Counted from the first letter of the stretch, positions 14,244 through 23,532 are shown. The stretch is 29,908 nt of DNA from Planctomycetota bacterium (GCA_022447335.1 JAKVCF010000011.1:1-29908), one strand, 5' to 3'. Notes: generated by a model from the letters alone, not told the origin. Made by a program: numbers and translations.

Positions 14244-15308
14244 ATGGGAGTGGAACAAGCGCGATATGCGGTGTGGGTATTCGGACTTGGCTTGCTGGCC
14301 GGGTGCGGGGCCGATCCCGAGGCTGCGGTCCCGGGCATGCTGTTCGACGAGCCAATTCAGGCGCTCGGCGTGCTGACCTCTGGAGAGGACCGCCCAGTCA
14401 ACTTCGATTTTCAGGTAATTGGTGCGCCGGTCAAAGTCGACCGCATTGAGAGTTCTTGCGGCTGTATTGAGCTCGAACTGCGTAATTCCATGGGCGAGAT
14501 CGTGCCGTGGGGGCAGCTGATCCCCGCGGGTACAGAGGGGTCGCTGCATGCGGTTTGGAGCACGGCTGGCTATCTGGGCGAGCGCGAGTCCACGCTGCGG
14601 CTACTGGGCGAGGGCCCGGGACTTCCGACAACGTTGCGCTTCACTGGCACGCTTGAACCCTGGTTCGAGATCGACCCTCCGGTGGTGCGTTTCGACCCGG
14701 GCGAGCGCGACCAGGAGCAGGTGGCCGAGGTCATTGTGCGCGGTCCGGAGCCCTTTGCGATGACCGACATTCTGGCTGGAGTTGCTGGTTTGAGCGTTGT
14801 GGGGCTGCCTAGCGAAGCCGAGGCTACCGAACATCGCCTAAGACTCGTACGCGAGGCCGACGCTGCCGAAGAGGGTCTTCGTACTGGCTTCGTCCAGCTC
14901 CGGACCAGCCATAAACAGGGCTACAGGGCTACGATTCCGGTCGAGTTCGAGATTTCGAGCGTGGTTTGGATGCGTCCGGCAGGGCGTTATTTGCTCGGAG
15001 AAGTCGTCGATGGGCAGATTAGGGTCCCTTCGATTGGGCTCGGAGCGCGTGAGGGCAGCCTCGAGATTCGGAAAAGTGAGGTTCTGGGGCTGGAGGGCGC
15101 GTCCGTAAAGGTGGAAACACAAGAGGATTCGAGGCGTTTTACCCTCGAACTGCTCCTCCCTCCGGGCTTGGCATCCGGACCTGTTCGCGGCACAATCCAA
15201 CTTCTGCTCGCGCACCGGGGCGCCGGACGTGAGTCCTTACTGCAACGGGAGATCCAGTTTTTCGGGCTTGCCAAGAGCTCGTCAGATTCTGAATCACAAG
15301 AACGATGA
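14244..15308 (+). CDS. DUF1573 lipoprotein
   Basis: 354 residues from the ATG at 14244; a GTG two codons upstream is also possible. Lipobox LLAGC with Cys at about 21. The DUF1573 hallmark SSCGCIELELRN follows a beta strand (VNFDFQVIGAPVKVDRIE). Then come AGTEGSLHAVWSTAGYLG and RESTLRLLG, as in DUF1573 domains, which are Ig-like folds of the ASH/MSP type found in exported proteins of planctomycetes and Bacteroidetes. A second, less conserved half (residues about 140-350) is also beta-rich. The biochemical role of DUF1573 is not established. It overlaps the next gene by ATGA, so the two DUF1573 proteins are made together. Confidence 0.85.
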   Translation: MGVEQARYAVWVFGLGLLAGCGADPEAAVPGMLFDEPIQALGVLTSGEDRPVNFDFQVIGAPVKVDRIESSCGCIELELRNSMGEIVPWGQLIPAGTEGSLHAVWSTAGYLGERESTLRLLGEGPGLPTTLRFTGTLEPWFEIDPPVVRFDPGERDQEQVAEVIVRGPEPFAMTDILAGVAGLSVVGLPSEAEATEHRLRLVREADAAEEGLRTGFVQLRTSHKQGYRATIPVEFEISSVVWMRPAGRYLLGEVVDGQIRVPSIGLGAREGSLEIRKSEVLGLEGASVKVETQEDSRRFTLELLLPPGLASGPVRGTIQLLLAHRGAGRESLLQREIQFFGLAKSSSDSESQER

Positions 15309-16453
15309 ACCTCGCCCGCCTGCTTCTCCTCCCCCTCTTCCTCCTGCCCGCGTGCAGTGGCTCTGACGAGACCAATGCCTCGCCGCAGCAGCCTGTGGCC
15401 GATGATGGCGGGGCGAGTACTACTCGGCCGACTGCCGAGGTTTCGACGATACCGATCGGTGAGTCGCTGGCTAGTGTGCAAGGGGGCTCGCGCAGCCGCG
15501 TGAGGTTCGAGTTCCTCGATCTTGACCTGGGTGTGGTGTATCAGGAGAACACGGCTGAGATTCGTTACCCCTTTGAGGTTGATGGGTCGGACCCGGTCAC
15601 GATCACTGGCCTTGATGCTTCTTGTGGCTGTAGTGAGGTGTCGCTGGAAGTCGAAGGTGAGTCTTACCCAATCAACACTCCGATCAAGGCGGGGGCAAAA
15701 GGCGCTGTGGTAGGCACTTTTAATGCCGCGAATTACCTGAATGTGAAGACCGCGACCATCCGCGTATTGGGCAACGCGATGAATCTGCCGCTTACGCTTA
15801 ACCTACAGACCTTTGTGCGTCGTCACTTTGAAATTAGCCCGGGTACGGCTCGTTTCGGCCAGCAACTAGCGCGCGACCTAAAGGAGAATCCGGTCACGCA
15901 GCGCATCAAGGTCACTGCGCGCGAGCCCTTTGAGATCAAGTCCTGGAAGATGATCCCGCAGGGCGTCGAAGTGGATGTCGATACCGATGTGCAGAACCTT
16001 GAAGATGGCCGTCAGGTGCGTTACCTGACCTTGAAGCTGACGGAAGCTGTGCCCGCAGGAGTATTCATGCGCAGTGTCCAGGCCGAGACCTCGTTAGGTC
16101 GCGATCTCGAAGTGCACCTGTATGCGAATGTGGTTGGCCCAGTGCAATACGCGCCTGAGGAGTTCCTCAAGTTCGGTGCAGTCACCCAAGGAACGCTGAC
16201 TAAGCGGCAGGTCAAGATACTTGCTAGCGATCCGACCATTACTCTTCCCGATCCGAAGATTGAGTTCGCGGGGCCGGAGCATTTCACCTGGAAACTGGTC
16301 GAAAAAGAGCCTGGCCGTGAGTGGATCGTGCGCTTTCAGCTTTCGGAAACGGCGCCGATCGGCCGCCACGGGGGGCGCCTGATGATTAGCTTCCCGAAAG
16401 ATGCCAACCTTCCTTCCTGTGAGATCAAAGTCAGCGCCATGGTGCGCCGCTAG
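15305..16453 (+). CDS. DUF1573 lipoprotein (second tandem copy)
   Basis: 382 residues. MNLARLLLLPLFLLPAC gives a lipobox with Cys17, followed by a low-complexity Ser/Thr/Pro linker to about residue 60. The DUF1573 core is FEFLDLDLGVVYQENTAEIRYPF, ITGLDASCGCSEVSLEVEGE, AGAKGAVVGTFNAANYLNVKTATIRV. A second Ig-like region follows (RRHFEISPGTARFGQQL). A further repeat begins near YAPEEFLKFGAVTQGTLTKRQVKI. It is homologous in layout to the preceding gene but divergent in sequence, so an old duplication. The next gene (pilB-like) starts 5 bases after the stop, putting these envelope lipoproteins in one transcription unit with the pilus ATPases. The link may be positional only. Confidence 0.87.
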   Translation: MNLARLLLLPLFLLPACSGSDETNASPQQPVADDGGASTTRPTAEVSTIPIGESLASVQGGSRSRVRFEFLDLDLGVVYQENTAEIRYPFEVDGSDPVTITGLDASCGCSEVSLEVEGESYPINTPIKAGAKGAVVGTFNAANYLNVKTATIRVLGNAMNLPLTLNLQTFVRRHFEISPGTARFGQQLARDLKENPVTQRIKVTAREPFEIKSWKMIPQGVEVDVDTDVQNLEDGRQVRYLTLKLTEAVPAGVFMRSVQAETSLGRDLEVHLYANVVGPVQYAPEEFLKFGAVTQGTLTKRQVKILASDPTITLPDPKIEFAGPEHFTWKLVEKEPGREWIVRFQLSETAPIGRHGGRLMISFPKDANLPSCEIKVSAMVRR

Positions 16454-16458
16454 TTAAC

Positions 16459-18156
16459 GTGCGACCTAAGCTCGGCGAGATTCTCCAAACGCAAGGCGCT
16501 ATCACCGAAGAGGCGCTACGCGAGGCTCTCGCTGCGCAAAAGACTCGGAGTAGGCCGCTTGGTTTAATCCTGATCGAGCAGGGGCACTGCGACGAGGTCA
16601 CTGTGCATCGGGCACTAGCCAAACAGGCACGCCTACCTTTTGTCGATCTCGAGGGTAAGACGCCACCTGACCGTCTGACCGAACGTTTAGCTGGCAACTC
16701 AGCCTGGGAGCTTGAGGCTATTCCGGTGGCCGAGAAGGAAGGTCGCGTGATCGTCGCGGTGGGGGACCCGGAAAAGGCGGTCATTACCGACACGCTCGGC
16801 TTTCTGCTCGATGCGCCGATTGCGTTGGCGATTGCTGCCCCAAGCGCGCTTCGCAGTGCCCTTGAGCGTGCGTATGGTGCGCCCGATGGCGAAGTAGAGA
16901 GCGAGCGGGAGGATGTGGGTGACTTCGAAGAGTCGCCGGTCGTACGCCTAGTGCACCGAATGTTTGAAGAGGCGGTGCAACAGCGTGCCTCGGATATCCA
17001 TATTGAGCCCTTCGCTACCAAGGTGCAGGTTCGCTATCGCATTGACGGAGGCTTGGTGATCGCAGCCGAACACCCAGTCGATTTGCATGCGCCGCTGATC
17101 AGCCACGTTAAGGTCAATGCTGGCTTGGACATTGCCGAGAAGCGCAAGCCGCAGGATGGTCGCATCGAGCACCGCGCGGGGGGGCGCGAGCTGGACGTCC
17201 GTGTTTCGGTCGTGCCGACTAACCATGGCGAATCGGTTGTCATGCGTCTGCTCGACCGCGAGGCCAATTTGCTCTCGCTCGAAGATCTCGGCATGACGAG
17301 CAGCGCTCTGAGTTGGTTCCGTGATGTTATCGATCGGCCGAATGGCATCTTCCTAGTCACGGGGCCGACTGGTTCAGGGAAAACTACCACGCTCTACGCG
17401 GCTTTGCAGACGCTCAACCGTGCTGACCGCAAGATCCTTACTGTGGAGGATCCGGTTGAATATCGAATCAAGGGTATCAATCAGGTGCAGGTGCAGCCGC
17501 GTATCGGATTAGAGTTCTCGCGCGTGCTGAAAGCCTTCCTCCGCCAGGCTCCGAATGTGGTGCTGGTTGGTGAGATTCGTGACAAGGAGACTGCCGAGGT
17601 GGCCATTCAGGCTTCGCTGACTGGTCACCTAGTATTCAGTACGGTTCACACGAACGATGCGCCATCGGCCGCTACGCGCCTACTCGACATGGGGGTGCCA
17701 CCGTTTCTAGTTGCTACCTCGTTGCAGGGCGTGCTGGCACAGCGCCTCGTGCGCCGTCTGTGCAATGCCTGCAAAGTCGAGGAGGAAGCTACTCCGCTTG
17801 AGCGCCAGCTGTTGAACTTGCCGGCGGGCGCCAAGTTGTTCCATGCGCGCGGTTGCGCGGAGTGCACCCGTACCGGCTATCGAGGTCGCCTAGGAGCCTT
17901 CGAGTGGTTGGGTATGGATGACCGTCTACGTGAGTCACTGTTCCAGTCCGCCGATGGCGCAGCTTTCGTTGCCGAGGCTCGCCGAGGAGACAGCTGGACT
18001 CCGCTCGCATCGGACGTTGAAGAAAAGGTGCGTTCGGGGTTCACGACTGTGCAGGAATTGCTGCGTGTTACCTCGATGAACGTCGATGAAGGCGAGGAGA
18101 TCCTCGTCGAGACCCCGGATTCTGATCCCGAACCCCCAGCCCAACCCGCCGCATGA
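16459..18156 (+). CDS. Type IV pilus / type II secretion assembly ATPase (PilB/GspE-like), copy 1
   Basis: 565 residues, GTG start. N-terminal MshEN/T2SSE-N domain: LGEILQTQGAITEEALREALAAQ and LILIEQGHCDEVTVHRALAKQARLPFVDLE. Core ATPase: SDIHIEPF, IDGG, Walker A VTGPTGSGKTTTLYA (about residue 300), LTVEDPVEY Asp box, Walker B VLVGEIRDKETAE, His box STVHTNDAPSAATRL. A C-terminal zinc-binding pair CNAC ... CAEC follows, and YRGRLGAFEWL. The last roughly 60 residues after MDDRLRESL extend beyond the usual end and finish Pro/Asp-rich. It energises pilin polymerisation at the inner-membrane platform (PilC at 20887). It overlaps PilT by ATGA. Two such ATPases in one cluster suggest two motors or a divided role. 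Confidence 0.92.
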   Translation: MRPKLGEILQTQGAITEEALREALAAQKTRSRPLGLILIEQGHCDEVTVHRALAKQARLPFVDLEGKTPPDRLTERLAGNSAWELEAIPVAEKEGRVIVAVGDPEKAVITDTLGFLLDAPIALAIAAPSALRSALERAYGAPDGEVESEREDVGDFEESPVVRLVHRMFEEAVQQRASDIHIEPFATKVQVRYRIDGGLVIAAEHPVDLHAPLISHVKVNAGLDIAEKRKPQDGRIEHRAGGRELDVRVSVVPTNHGESVVMRLLDREANLLSLEDLGMTSSALSWFRDVIDRPNGIFLVTGPTGSGKTTTLYAALQTLNRADRKILTVEDPVEYRIKGINQVQVQPRIGLEFSRVLKAFLRQAPNVVLVGEIRDKETAEVAIQASLTGHLVFSTVHTNDAPSAATRLLDMGVPPFLVATSLQGVLAQRLVRRLCNACKVEEEATPLERQLLNLPAGAKLFHARGCAECTRTGYRGRLGAFEWLGMDDRLRESLFQSADGAAFVAEARRGDSWTPLASDVEEKVRSGFTTVQELLRVTSMNVDEGEEILVETPDSDPEPPAQPAA

Positions 18157-19220
18157 GTTTCGTTCCTACCATGCTCCAGGATTGGCTGCGCATCGTCGCT
18201 GCCAATGACGCTTCGGACCTCCATATGGGGGCCAACCGCCCGCCGGCCATGCGCGCTTCGGGCGAGCTGGTGCCGATCACAGCCGAGGATGTCTCGGAAG
18301 ATCAGGCTAAGGCGATCTGCATGGAGCTTACTCCAGATCATCGCCATCAAGAGCTGATGGGTATGGGCAGCGCTGATTTCGGTTTTCCCTTTGAGGGAGA
18401 TCGCTATCGCGCGAGCGTCTTCAAGCAGAAGGGATCCTTCGCCTTGGTGCTGCGCCGTGTGCCGCAGAATCGATTGAGCTTTGAGGATATTGGGGCTCCG
18501 CCGGTGCTGCGGAGTTTGGCACACTTGCCGCGCGGCATGATTCTGGTTACGGGTCCAACTGGTTCGGGTAAAACGACTACGCTTGCGGCGCTGATTCACG
18601 AGATCAACGTATCGCATCCGTGCCACATCATGACCATGGAGGATCCGATCGAGTTCTTCCACGACTCACATAAAGCGGTGATCAACCAGCGCGAGATTGG
18701 CGATGACGTTGCAGACTTCTCCGAAGGTCTGCGCCGCGTACTGCGTCAAGATCCGGACGTCATCATGCTAGGTGAGATGCGTGACCTCGAGACAACTTCA
18801 GCCGCGATCACGGCTGCGGAAACGGGTCACTTAGTCTTGGGTACCTTGCATACGACTGGTGCCGCACGAACGGTCGACCGAATTATTGACCAGTACCCCG
18901 AGAACCAGCAGGAGCAGGTGCGGGCACAGCTTTCCGTTTCTCTGCAGGCAGAGGTTTCGCAAGTACTCTTGCCGCGTGCGGACGGTCAGGGACGTGTCGC
19001 TGCTTTCGAGATCATGGTGCGCAACTCGGCGATCGAAAACCACATCCGAAAAGGTGAGACCTTCAAGATCGGCTCGGTTATGCAGACGCAAAGGCGTCTC
19101 GGCATGCAGCTGCTAGATGAGCACCTCTACGAGTTGGTGCAGGCCGGGACGATCGCGCGAGAAGTGGCCCTTGGTTCGGCACAATACCCTGCGGATCTCG
19201 CTCATCGCATGGGCGGCTAA
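18153..19220 (+). CDS. pilT: Type IV pilus retraction ATPase PilT
   Basis: 355 residues. The N-terminal PAS-like region contains AANDASDLHMGANRPPAMRASGELVP, the PilT form of the DLH motif. Walker A VTGPTGSGKTTTLAALI lies near residue 134. The Asp box is TMEDPIEFFH, Walker B DVIMLGEMRDLETTSAAI, and the His box GTLHTTGAARTVDRIID. It lacks the Cys4 zinc site of PilB-type ATPases, as PilT does. The C-terminal AIENHIRKGETFKIGSVMQT corresponds to the AIRNLIRE motif required for retraction. Role: depolymerising type IV pili during twitching, surface sensing or DNA uptake. Linked upstream by ATGA and 3 bases from the next ATPase gene. Confidence 0.93.
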   Translation: MSFVPTMLQDWLRIVAANDASDLHMGANRPPAMRASGELVPITAEDVSEDQAKAICMELTPDHRHQELMGMGSADFGFPFEGDRYRASVFKQKGSFALVLRRVPQNRLSFEDIGAPPVLRSLAHLPRGMILVTGPTGSGKTTTLAALIHEINVSHPCHIMTMEDPIEFFHDSHKAVINQREIGDDVADFSEGLRRVLRQDPDVIMLGEMRDLETTSAAITAAETGHLVLGTLHTTGAARTVDRIIDQYPENQQEQVRAQLSVSLQAEVSQVLLPRADGQGRVAAFEIMVRNSAIENHIRKGETFKIGSVMQTQRRLGMQLLDEHLYELVQAGTIAREVALGSAQYPADLAHRMGG

Positions 19221-19223
19221 TCG

Positions 19224-20858
19224 ATGCCGACACCTGATTCACGACAGCTTGGTGGCATTCTGGTTGACCTCGGCGTACTGCTCATGGGGCAGTTGCAGGC
19301 GGCGTTGGCGGAGCAGCGGCGTAGCGGGGGGCGGATTGGCCAGATCCTGCTCGATCGCGAGGAGATCACCGAAGAGGATCTTTCGCGTTCACTCGCGATT
19401 CAGGGGGGCCTGGAGTGGCTTCCCAGCGGAGCGCTTAAGCCTTCTGAAGAAGCGGTTGCTTTGGTCGATGCCGGCACGGCGCGCGCATTTGGGGCGTTAC
19501 CGCTGGGCGTCGAGAACGATCGCTTGCGCATAGCGGTGGCCGACCCAGAGGTGTTACCTCTGTTGGGCGACCTTGAAGCGCTGACAGGTTATCCACTCGA
19601 AATCGTATTGGCAGCTCCTGCGGCTTTAGTTGATGCGGTCGAGGGCGCATATCAGAAGCGTGCTGAGAAGCAGGTCGTCGCTGAGGCTGAAGTGGGCGAA
19701 GCCGCGCCCATTGTGCGCTTGCTTGAGTCGTTATTGACTCGTGCGGTTCGCGACTCCGCAGCGGACATTCACTTCGAGCCGTATCAAGGTGAGTTCCGTA
19801 TTCGCATGCGTGTCGATGGCGTCCTCTATGAAGTGGACCCGCCACCGCCGCACCTTGCAACGGCACTGATTTCGCGGATCAAGGTGCTGGCCAATCTTGA
19901 TATCTCAGAAACACGTCTTCCTCAGGATGGGCGCATTGAGATGGTTGTCGACGGACGCCCAATCGACTTCCGTGTGTCTACCGTGCCAATTCAAGGTGGA
20001 GAGAGCACGGTGTTGCGTGTGCTAGACCGCAAGTCACTACGCCTCGATTTGACGCAGCTTGGCCTGCTGCCGGAAGAGGCTGATCAGCTAGGCGAGTTCG
20101 TGCGCCTGCCGCACGGAATTGTACTAGTTACCGGTCCGACTGGTTCTGGCAAGACAACCTCGCTCTATTCACTTCTCAATAGTGTCAATGAGCCGCAGAC
20201 GAAGATTCTAACGGTCGAGGATCCGGTCGAATACGATCTTGAAGGCATTGTGCAAGTGCCTGTTAATGACGAGATTGGGGTCAATTATTCGCGCGTGCTA
20301 CGTACCATGCTGCGCCAGGACCCAGACATCATCCTGGTAGGCGAGATCCGTGATCCAGAGACTGCGCAGATTGCTGTCGAGGCCTCGCTAACTGGCCACT
20401 TGGTGCTATCGACTCTGCACACCAACGACGCCCCCTCGACCGTTACTCGCATGATCGACCTCGGGGTTGAGCCCTTCCTATTGGCCGCGACAATTGAGGG
20501 CATTGTTGCGCAGCGCCTGCTGCGTACGGTCTGCCGGGAGTGCGGTGTCGAGCATCGTCCCGACGCGGATCAGCTGGCGAAGGCTGGAATCACAGGCGAT
20601 CAGCCCTTCTACCGCGGAAAGGGCTGCGAAGCTTGCCACTTCACTGGTTACAGCGGTCGCACGGCGATCTATGAGATCTTGCCGATGGACGACGAGCTTC
20701 GCGATCAGTTCCTGCAGAATCCCAGCACCATCGCTTTGCGTGAACTCGCCCGCGAGCGCAAGATGAAGACGCTCCGTGAGCGAGCCCTGGAGCTGGCCGC
20801 AACCGGTCGCACGACCCTTGATGAGGTCCTGCGCGAGACGCAGACCGAAAGTTACTAA
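19224..20858 (+). CDS. Type IV pilus / type II secretion assembly ATPase (PilB/GspE-like), copy 2
   Basis: 544 residues from the ATG at 19224. The N-terminal domain GGILVDLGVLLMGQLQAALAEQ and LLDREEITEEDLSRSLAIQGGLEW is the MshEN type. Core motifs: ADIHFEPYQ, RMRVDGVLYEV, Walker A VTGPTGSGKTTSLYSLL (near residue 304), LTVEDPVEYDLEG, Walker B IILVGEIRDPETAQIA, STLHTNDAPSTVTRM, Cys pairs CREC ... CEAC, and FTGYSGRTAIYEILPMDDEL. It is more canonical than copy 1, ending without a long tail. It lies directly before PilC, so it is the better candidate for the main extension motor. Copy 1 and copy 2 are diverged paralogues, not a recent duplication. Confidence 0.92.
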   Translation: MPTPDSRQLGGILVDLGVLLMGQLQAALAEQRRSGGRIGQILLDREEITEEDLSRSLAIQGGLEWLPSGALKPSEEAVALVDAGTARAFGALPLGVENDRLRIAVADPEVLPLLGDLEALTGYPLEIVLAAPAALVDAVEGAYQKRAEKQVVAEAEVGEAAPIVRLLESLLTRAVRDSAADIHFEPYQGEFRIRMRVDGVLYEVDPPPPHLATALISRIKVLANLDISETRLPQDGRIEMVVDGRPIDFRVSTVPIQGGESTVLRVLDRKSLRLDLTQLGLLPEEADQLGEFVRLPHGIVLVTGPTGSGKTTSLYSLLNSVNEPQTKILTVEDPVEYDLEGIVQVPVNDEIGVNYSRVLRTMLRQDPDIILVGEIRDPETAQIAVEASLTGHLVLSTLHTNDAPSTVTRMIDLGVEPFLLAATIEGIVAQRLLRTVCRECGVEHRPDADQLAKAGITGDQPFYRGKGCEACHFTGYSGRTAIYEILPMDDELRDQFLQNPSTIALRELARERKMKTLRERALELAATGRTTLDEVLRETQTESY

Positions 20859-20886
20859 TTTTTCGCTCGTTGGATCCCTCTTAATT

Positions 20887-22029
20887 ATGGCCCGCATTCA
20901 GCGCCGCGTTGCACCTGCTTCCCGTCCAGCCGCACGTCAAAGTGCGTCTGAGTCCACGGGGGATGACCGCCGTGTTCGTCGTAAGGTTCCGCTCAAACAC
21001 ATCGTGCGTTTCACGCGCATGCTGGCGACGCTGACCGAGGCAGGCTTGCCGATCTTGCGTAATCTGCGGATTCTGTCCGATCAGTGGCCTGCCGGGCGTT
21101 TCCGTGACGCGATCATCGATTCGGCCGAGATGGTCGAAGAGGGTCAACCGCTTTCGGAGGCTATGGGGGATAACCCCGATGTATTCGATGAGCTATATAT
21201 CAACATGGTCAAAGCCGGTGAAGCGGGCGGTGTGTTAGACACCGTGCTTAATCGCCTGGCCGACTTCCAGGAGCGTTCGCAGGAACTGCGTGAGCGTACC
21301 CGCAGTGCGTTGACCTATCCGATCGTTATCGTGATCGTCGCCTTTGCGGTGGTCACGGCGCTGATGTTGGTGGTTATTCCGAAGTTCGATGCGCTGTTCA
21401 AGGAGATGGGACTAGCTCTTCCAGGGCTGACTCAGGCGCTGATCAACATCAGTACCAATGTAGTTGCCTACTGGTACCTCTATCTGGGTGTCCCAATTCT
21501 TTTTGTCGTCATTTACCAGATGGCGTACATGCGCTCCTATGGATTCCGACGCTGGAATCATGGCATGCACCTTAAATTGCCGGTGATCGGTGGCCTAGTG
21601 CGCATGTCTCAAGTTTCACGTTTCGCGACGACCTTCGGTACGCTGGTCGCTTCCGGAGTGCCGCATTTACGCGCATTCGACATCGTGCGTGGTGCTCTAA
21701 CCTCCGAGGTTTATCGTGAGGCAATGGACGACGTGCGGGAGGAAGTGCGTGAAGGCGAGGGTATTGCGGCCTCGTTGGAGCAGACTAACTGTTTCGACGA
21801 TGTAATCGTCTCGATGGTAGAAGTTGGCGAAGAAACCGGTGAACTCGACCGCATGTGCCTGCGTGTCGGTGATAACTACGAGACCAACTACAAGCGCGCT
21901 CTGGACATTGCACTTAAGTTGCTCGAGCCGATCATGCTCGTCGCCATGGCGGCAGTTGTCGGTGTGATTGCGCTGGCATTGTTCTTGCCTCTCTTCGAAC
22001 TACTTAAGCAGTTCGGGCAGAACGCCTAA
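20887..22029 (+). CDS. pilC: Type IV pilus inner-membrane platform protein PilC/GspF
   Basis: 380 residues from the ATG at 20887, 28 bases after the ATPase stop; the longer upstream frame overlaps the ATPase gene and is rejected. Two GspF domains: KHIVRFTRMLATLTEAGLPILRNLRIL ... FDELYINMVKAGEAGGVLDTVLNRLADF, and MSQVSRFATTFGTLVASGVPHLRAFDIV ... FDDVIVSMVEVGEETGELDRMCLRVGDNYE. Three membrane segments: about 138-160 (YPIVIVIVAFAVVTALMLVVI), 180-215, and 350-373 (PIMLVAMAAVVGVIALALFLPLF). It anchors the PilB/PilT motors. The first roughly 38 residues are basic and lack a recognised motif. It overlaps the histidine kinase by TAATG. Confidence 0.93.
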   Translation: MARIQRRVAPASRPAARQSASESTGDDRRVRRKVPLKHIVRFTRMLATLTEAGLPILRNLRILSDQWPAGRFRDAIIDSAEMVEEGQPLSEAMGDNPDVFDELYINMVKAGEAGGVLDTVLNRLADFQERSQELRERTRSALTYPIVIVIVAFAVVTALMLVVIPKFDALFKEMGLALPGLTQALINISTNVVAYWYLYLGVPILFVVIYQMAYMRSYGFRRWNHGMHLKLPVIGGLVRMSQVSRFATTFGTLVASGVPHLRAFDIVRGALTSEVYREAMDDVREEVREGEGIAASLEQTNCFDDVIVSMVEVGEETGELDRMCLRVGDNYETNYKRALDIALKLLEPIMLVAMAAVVGVIALALFLPLFELLKQFGQNA

Positions 22030-23501
22030 TGCGGCTTCGACTGCGGCTGACACTCGTTCTGCTTGCGGTTAATGCGGTAGTTCTTGGTGCGCTGGCGTGG
22101 TGGACGGCCAATGACGAAGTGCAGCAGGATCTGCGTTCCGAGAGTGTGAAGCGCATTTTCGCTGAGCGCATTACCAGTCGGCTGGCGGCGCGATTTGAAT
22201 CAGGTGAAGCCAACGAGATCGCAGATATCGTTTCTTGGGAGGGTTGGCGTGAGTTCGAAGATGTGTTGCTGGTGGATACGCGAGTTTTGCGCGTAGCTGA
22301 TGATTTGGTGCCGATCGGCGCTTATCTCAGCCCAAAAGGATCACGCATCCGTGCGGTGGACTTTCCGTACGATGCGGTGCTTTCGGGCATGGTGCGTGCG
22401 AGTGAAGAGTTAGAGCCGGAGCTGATCGCCGGTGGGATTTGTTTGCCGCTGATCGTGCAGGAGAAATTTTCGCTTCAGCCAAGGCGGATCTGGGGCGGGG
22501 TCTATGTGCGACCGCGTAACGGCTTTCAGGTGGTGTCGGTGCCTACATTGGTCGTAGCCGCGGCCATTGCTGCGACATTGTTGAGTGCTAGCTTGGTCTA
22601 TCTTTTCCTTGGCCGGGCCATGATTCGTCCCGTTGAGCGTCTTTCCGCGGCGGCGGCTGGCTTTGGCGATCATCGTGCACATTTGGCGCTACCGGGCCCG
22701 GGGCTTGGGCGAGAAATCGATGGTTTGGTCGATTCTTTCCGTGGCATGCGTGAGCGAATCGTGAACTTTCAGACCGAACTCGAAATAGAAGTCGAGCGTG
22801 CGACCGAAGCTGCTTCCAATGCCGAGCGTCGCGCGGCACAGCAGGAGCGGTTAGCTGCGATGGGTACGCTTGCCGCGGGGCTTGCGCATGAGATTAACTC
22901 ACCCTTAGCAGGTGCACTGCATAGTCTCGAAGTGCTGCGGCGCGAGGCGGCTGGCCCCAAGGCGGAACGATATAGCGAGCTGATTCAGGAATCCCTAGAA
23001 CGCATTCGTGAGTTAGTTCAGCGATTGCTTCGCCTTGCGCCTGCGCGCGCCGAGTCTGGCAGCTGTCTGGTCCAAAGTGTGTTTGAGGACGTGGGAACCT
23101 TTCTTTCGGGAAGGTTGGAAGGGCACCGTTTCAAAGTGCGTATCGAGCCGGAAGATCTGCGCGTGGCCGCTGCACCGGGTGATCTCTTTGCGGTTCTGCT
23201 AAACCTCGTGCAGAACGCCTGCGACGCCCTCGCGGAAAAGTCCGGTGAAATCGAGCTCGAAGCTATGAAGCTCAGCGATGGGCGGGTTTGCATCGAAGTG
23301 CGCGACTGTGGCCCTGGGGTGAAGGATGAATTGTTGCCGCACCTCTTTGAGCCATTTCTGACTACCAAAGATGTGGGGCAAGGCACTGGACTAGGTTTAG
23401 CGCTCGCTCACGCTACGATTCGACAGCTTGGTGGCAGTATGGACGCGCGCAACCGAAGTCAGGGAGGGTTTGCTGTGCGCATTGAGTTGTCTGCAGGGTA
23501 G
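22029..23501 (+). CDS. Membrane sensor histidine kinase (HAMP-HisKA-HATPase)
   Basis: 490 residues. A membrane segment at about 5-25 (LTLVLLAVNAVVLGALAWW), an extracytoplasmic sensor of about 145 residues, a second membrane segment at about 178-198 (LVVAAAIAATLLSASLVYLFLG), and then HAMP (RPVERLSAAAAGFGD). A helical linker leads to LAAMGTLAAGLAHEINSPLAG with the phospho-acceptor His287. The catalytic boxes are NLVQNACDAL (N), DCGPGVKDELLPHLFEPF (G1/F) and GQGTGLGLALA (G2). The HEINSPL form is the NtrB-like type. No response regulator gene adjoins it in the window. Its overlap with pilC suggests control of, or signalling from, the pilus system (inference). A hairpin region follows. Confidence 0.93.
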   Translation: MRLRLRLTLVLLAVNAVVLGALAWWTANDEVQQDLRSESVKRIFAERITSRLAARFESGEANEIADIVSWEGWREFEDVLLVDTRVLRVADDLVPIGAYLSPKGSRIRAVDFPYDAVLSGMVRASEELEPELIAGGICLPLIVQEKFSLQPRRIWGGVYVRPRNGFQVVSVPTLVVAAAIAATLLSASLVYLFLGRAMIRPVERLSAAAAGFGDHRAHLALPGPGLGREIDGLVDSFRGMRERIVNFQTELEIEVERATEAASNAERRAAQQERLAAMGTLAAGLAHEINSPLAGALHSLEVLRREAAGPKAERYSELIQESLERIRELVQRLLRLAPARAESGSCLVQSVFEDVGTFLSGRLEGHRFKVRIEPEDLRVAAAPGDLFAVLLNLVQNACDALAEKSGEIELEAMKLSDGRVCIEVRDCGPGVKDELLPHLFEPFLTTKDVGQGTGLGLALAHATIRQLGGSMDARNRSQGGFAVRIELSAG

Positions 23502-23532
23502 ATTTTTGTACGACAGAATTTCTTCTGTTGAT

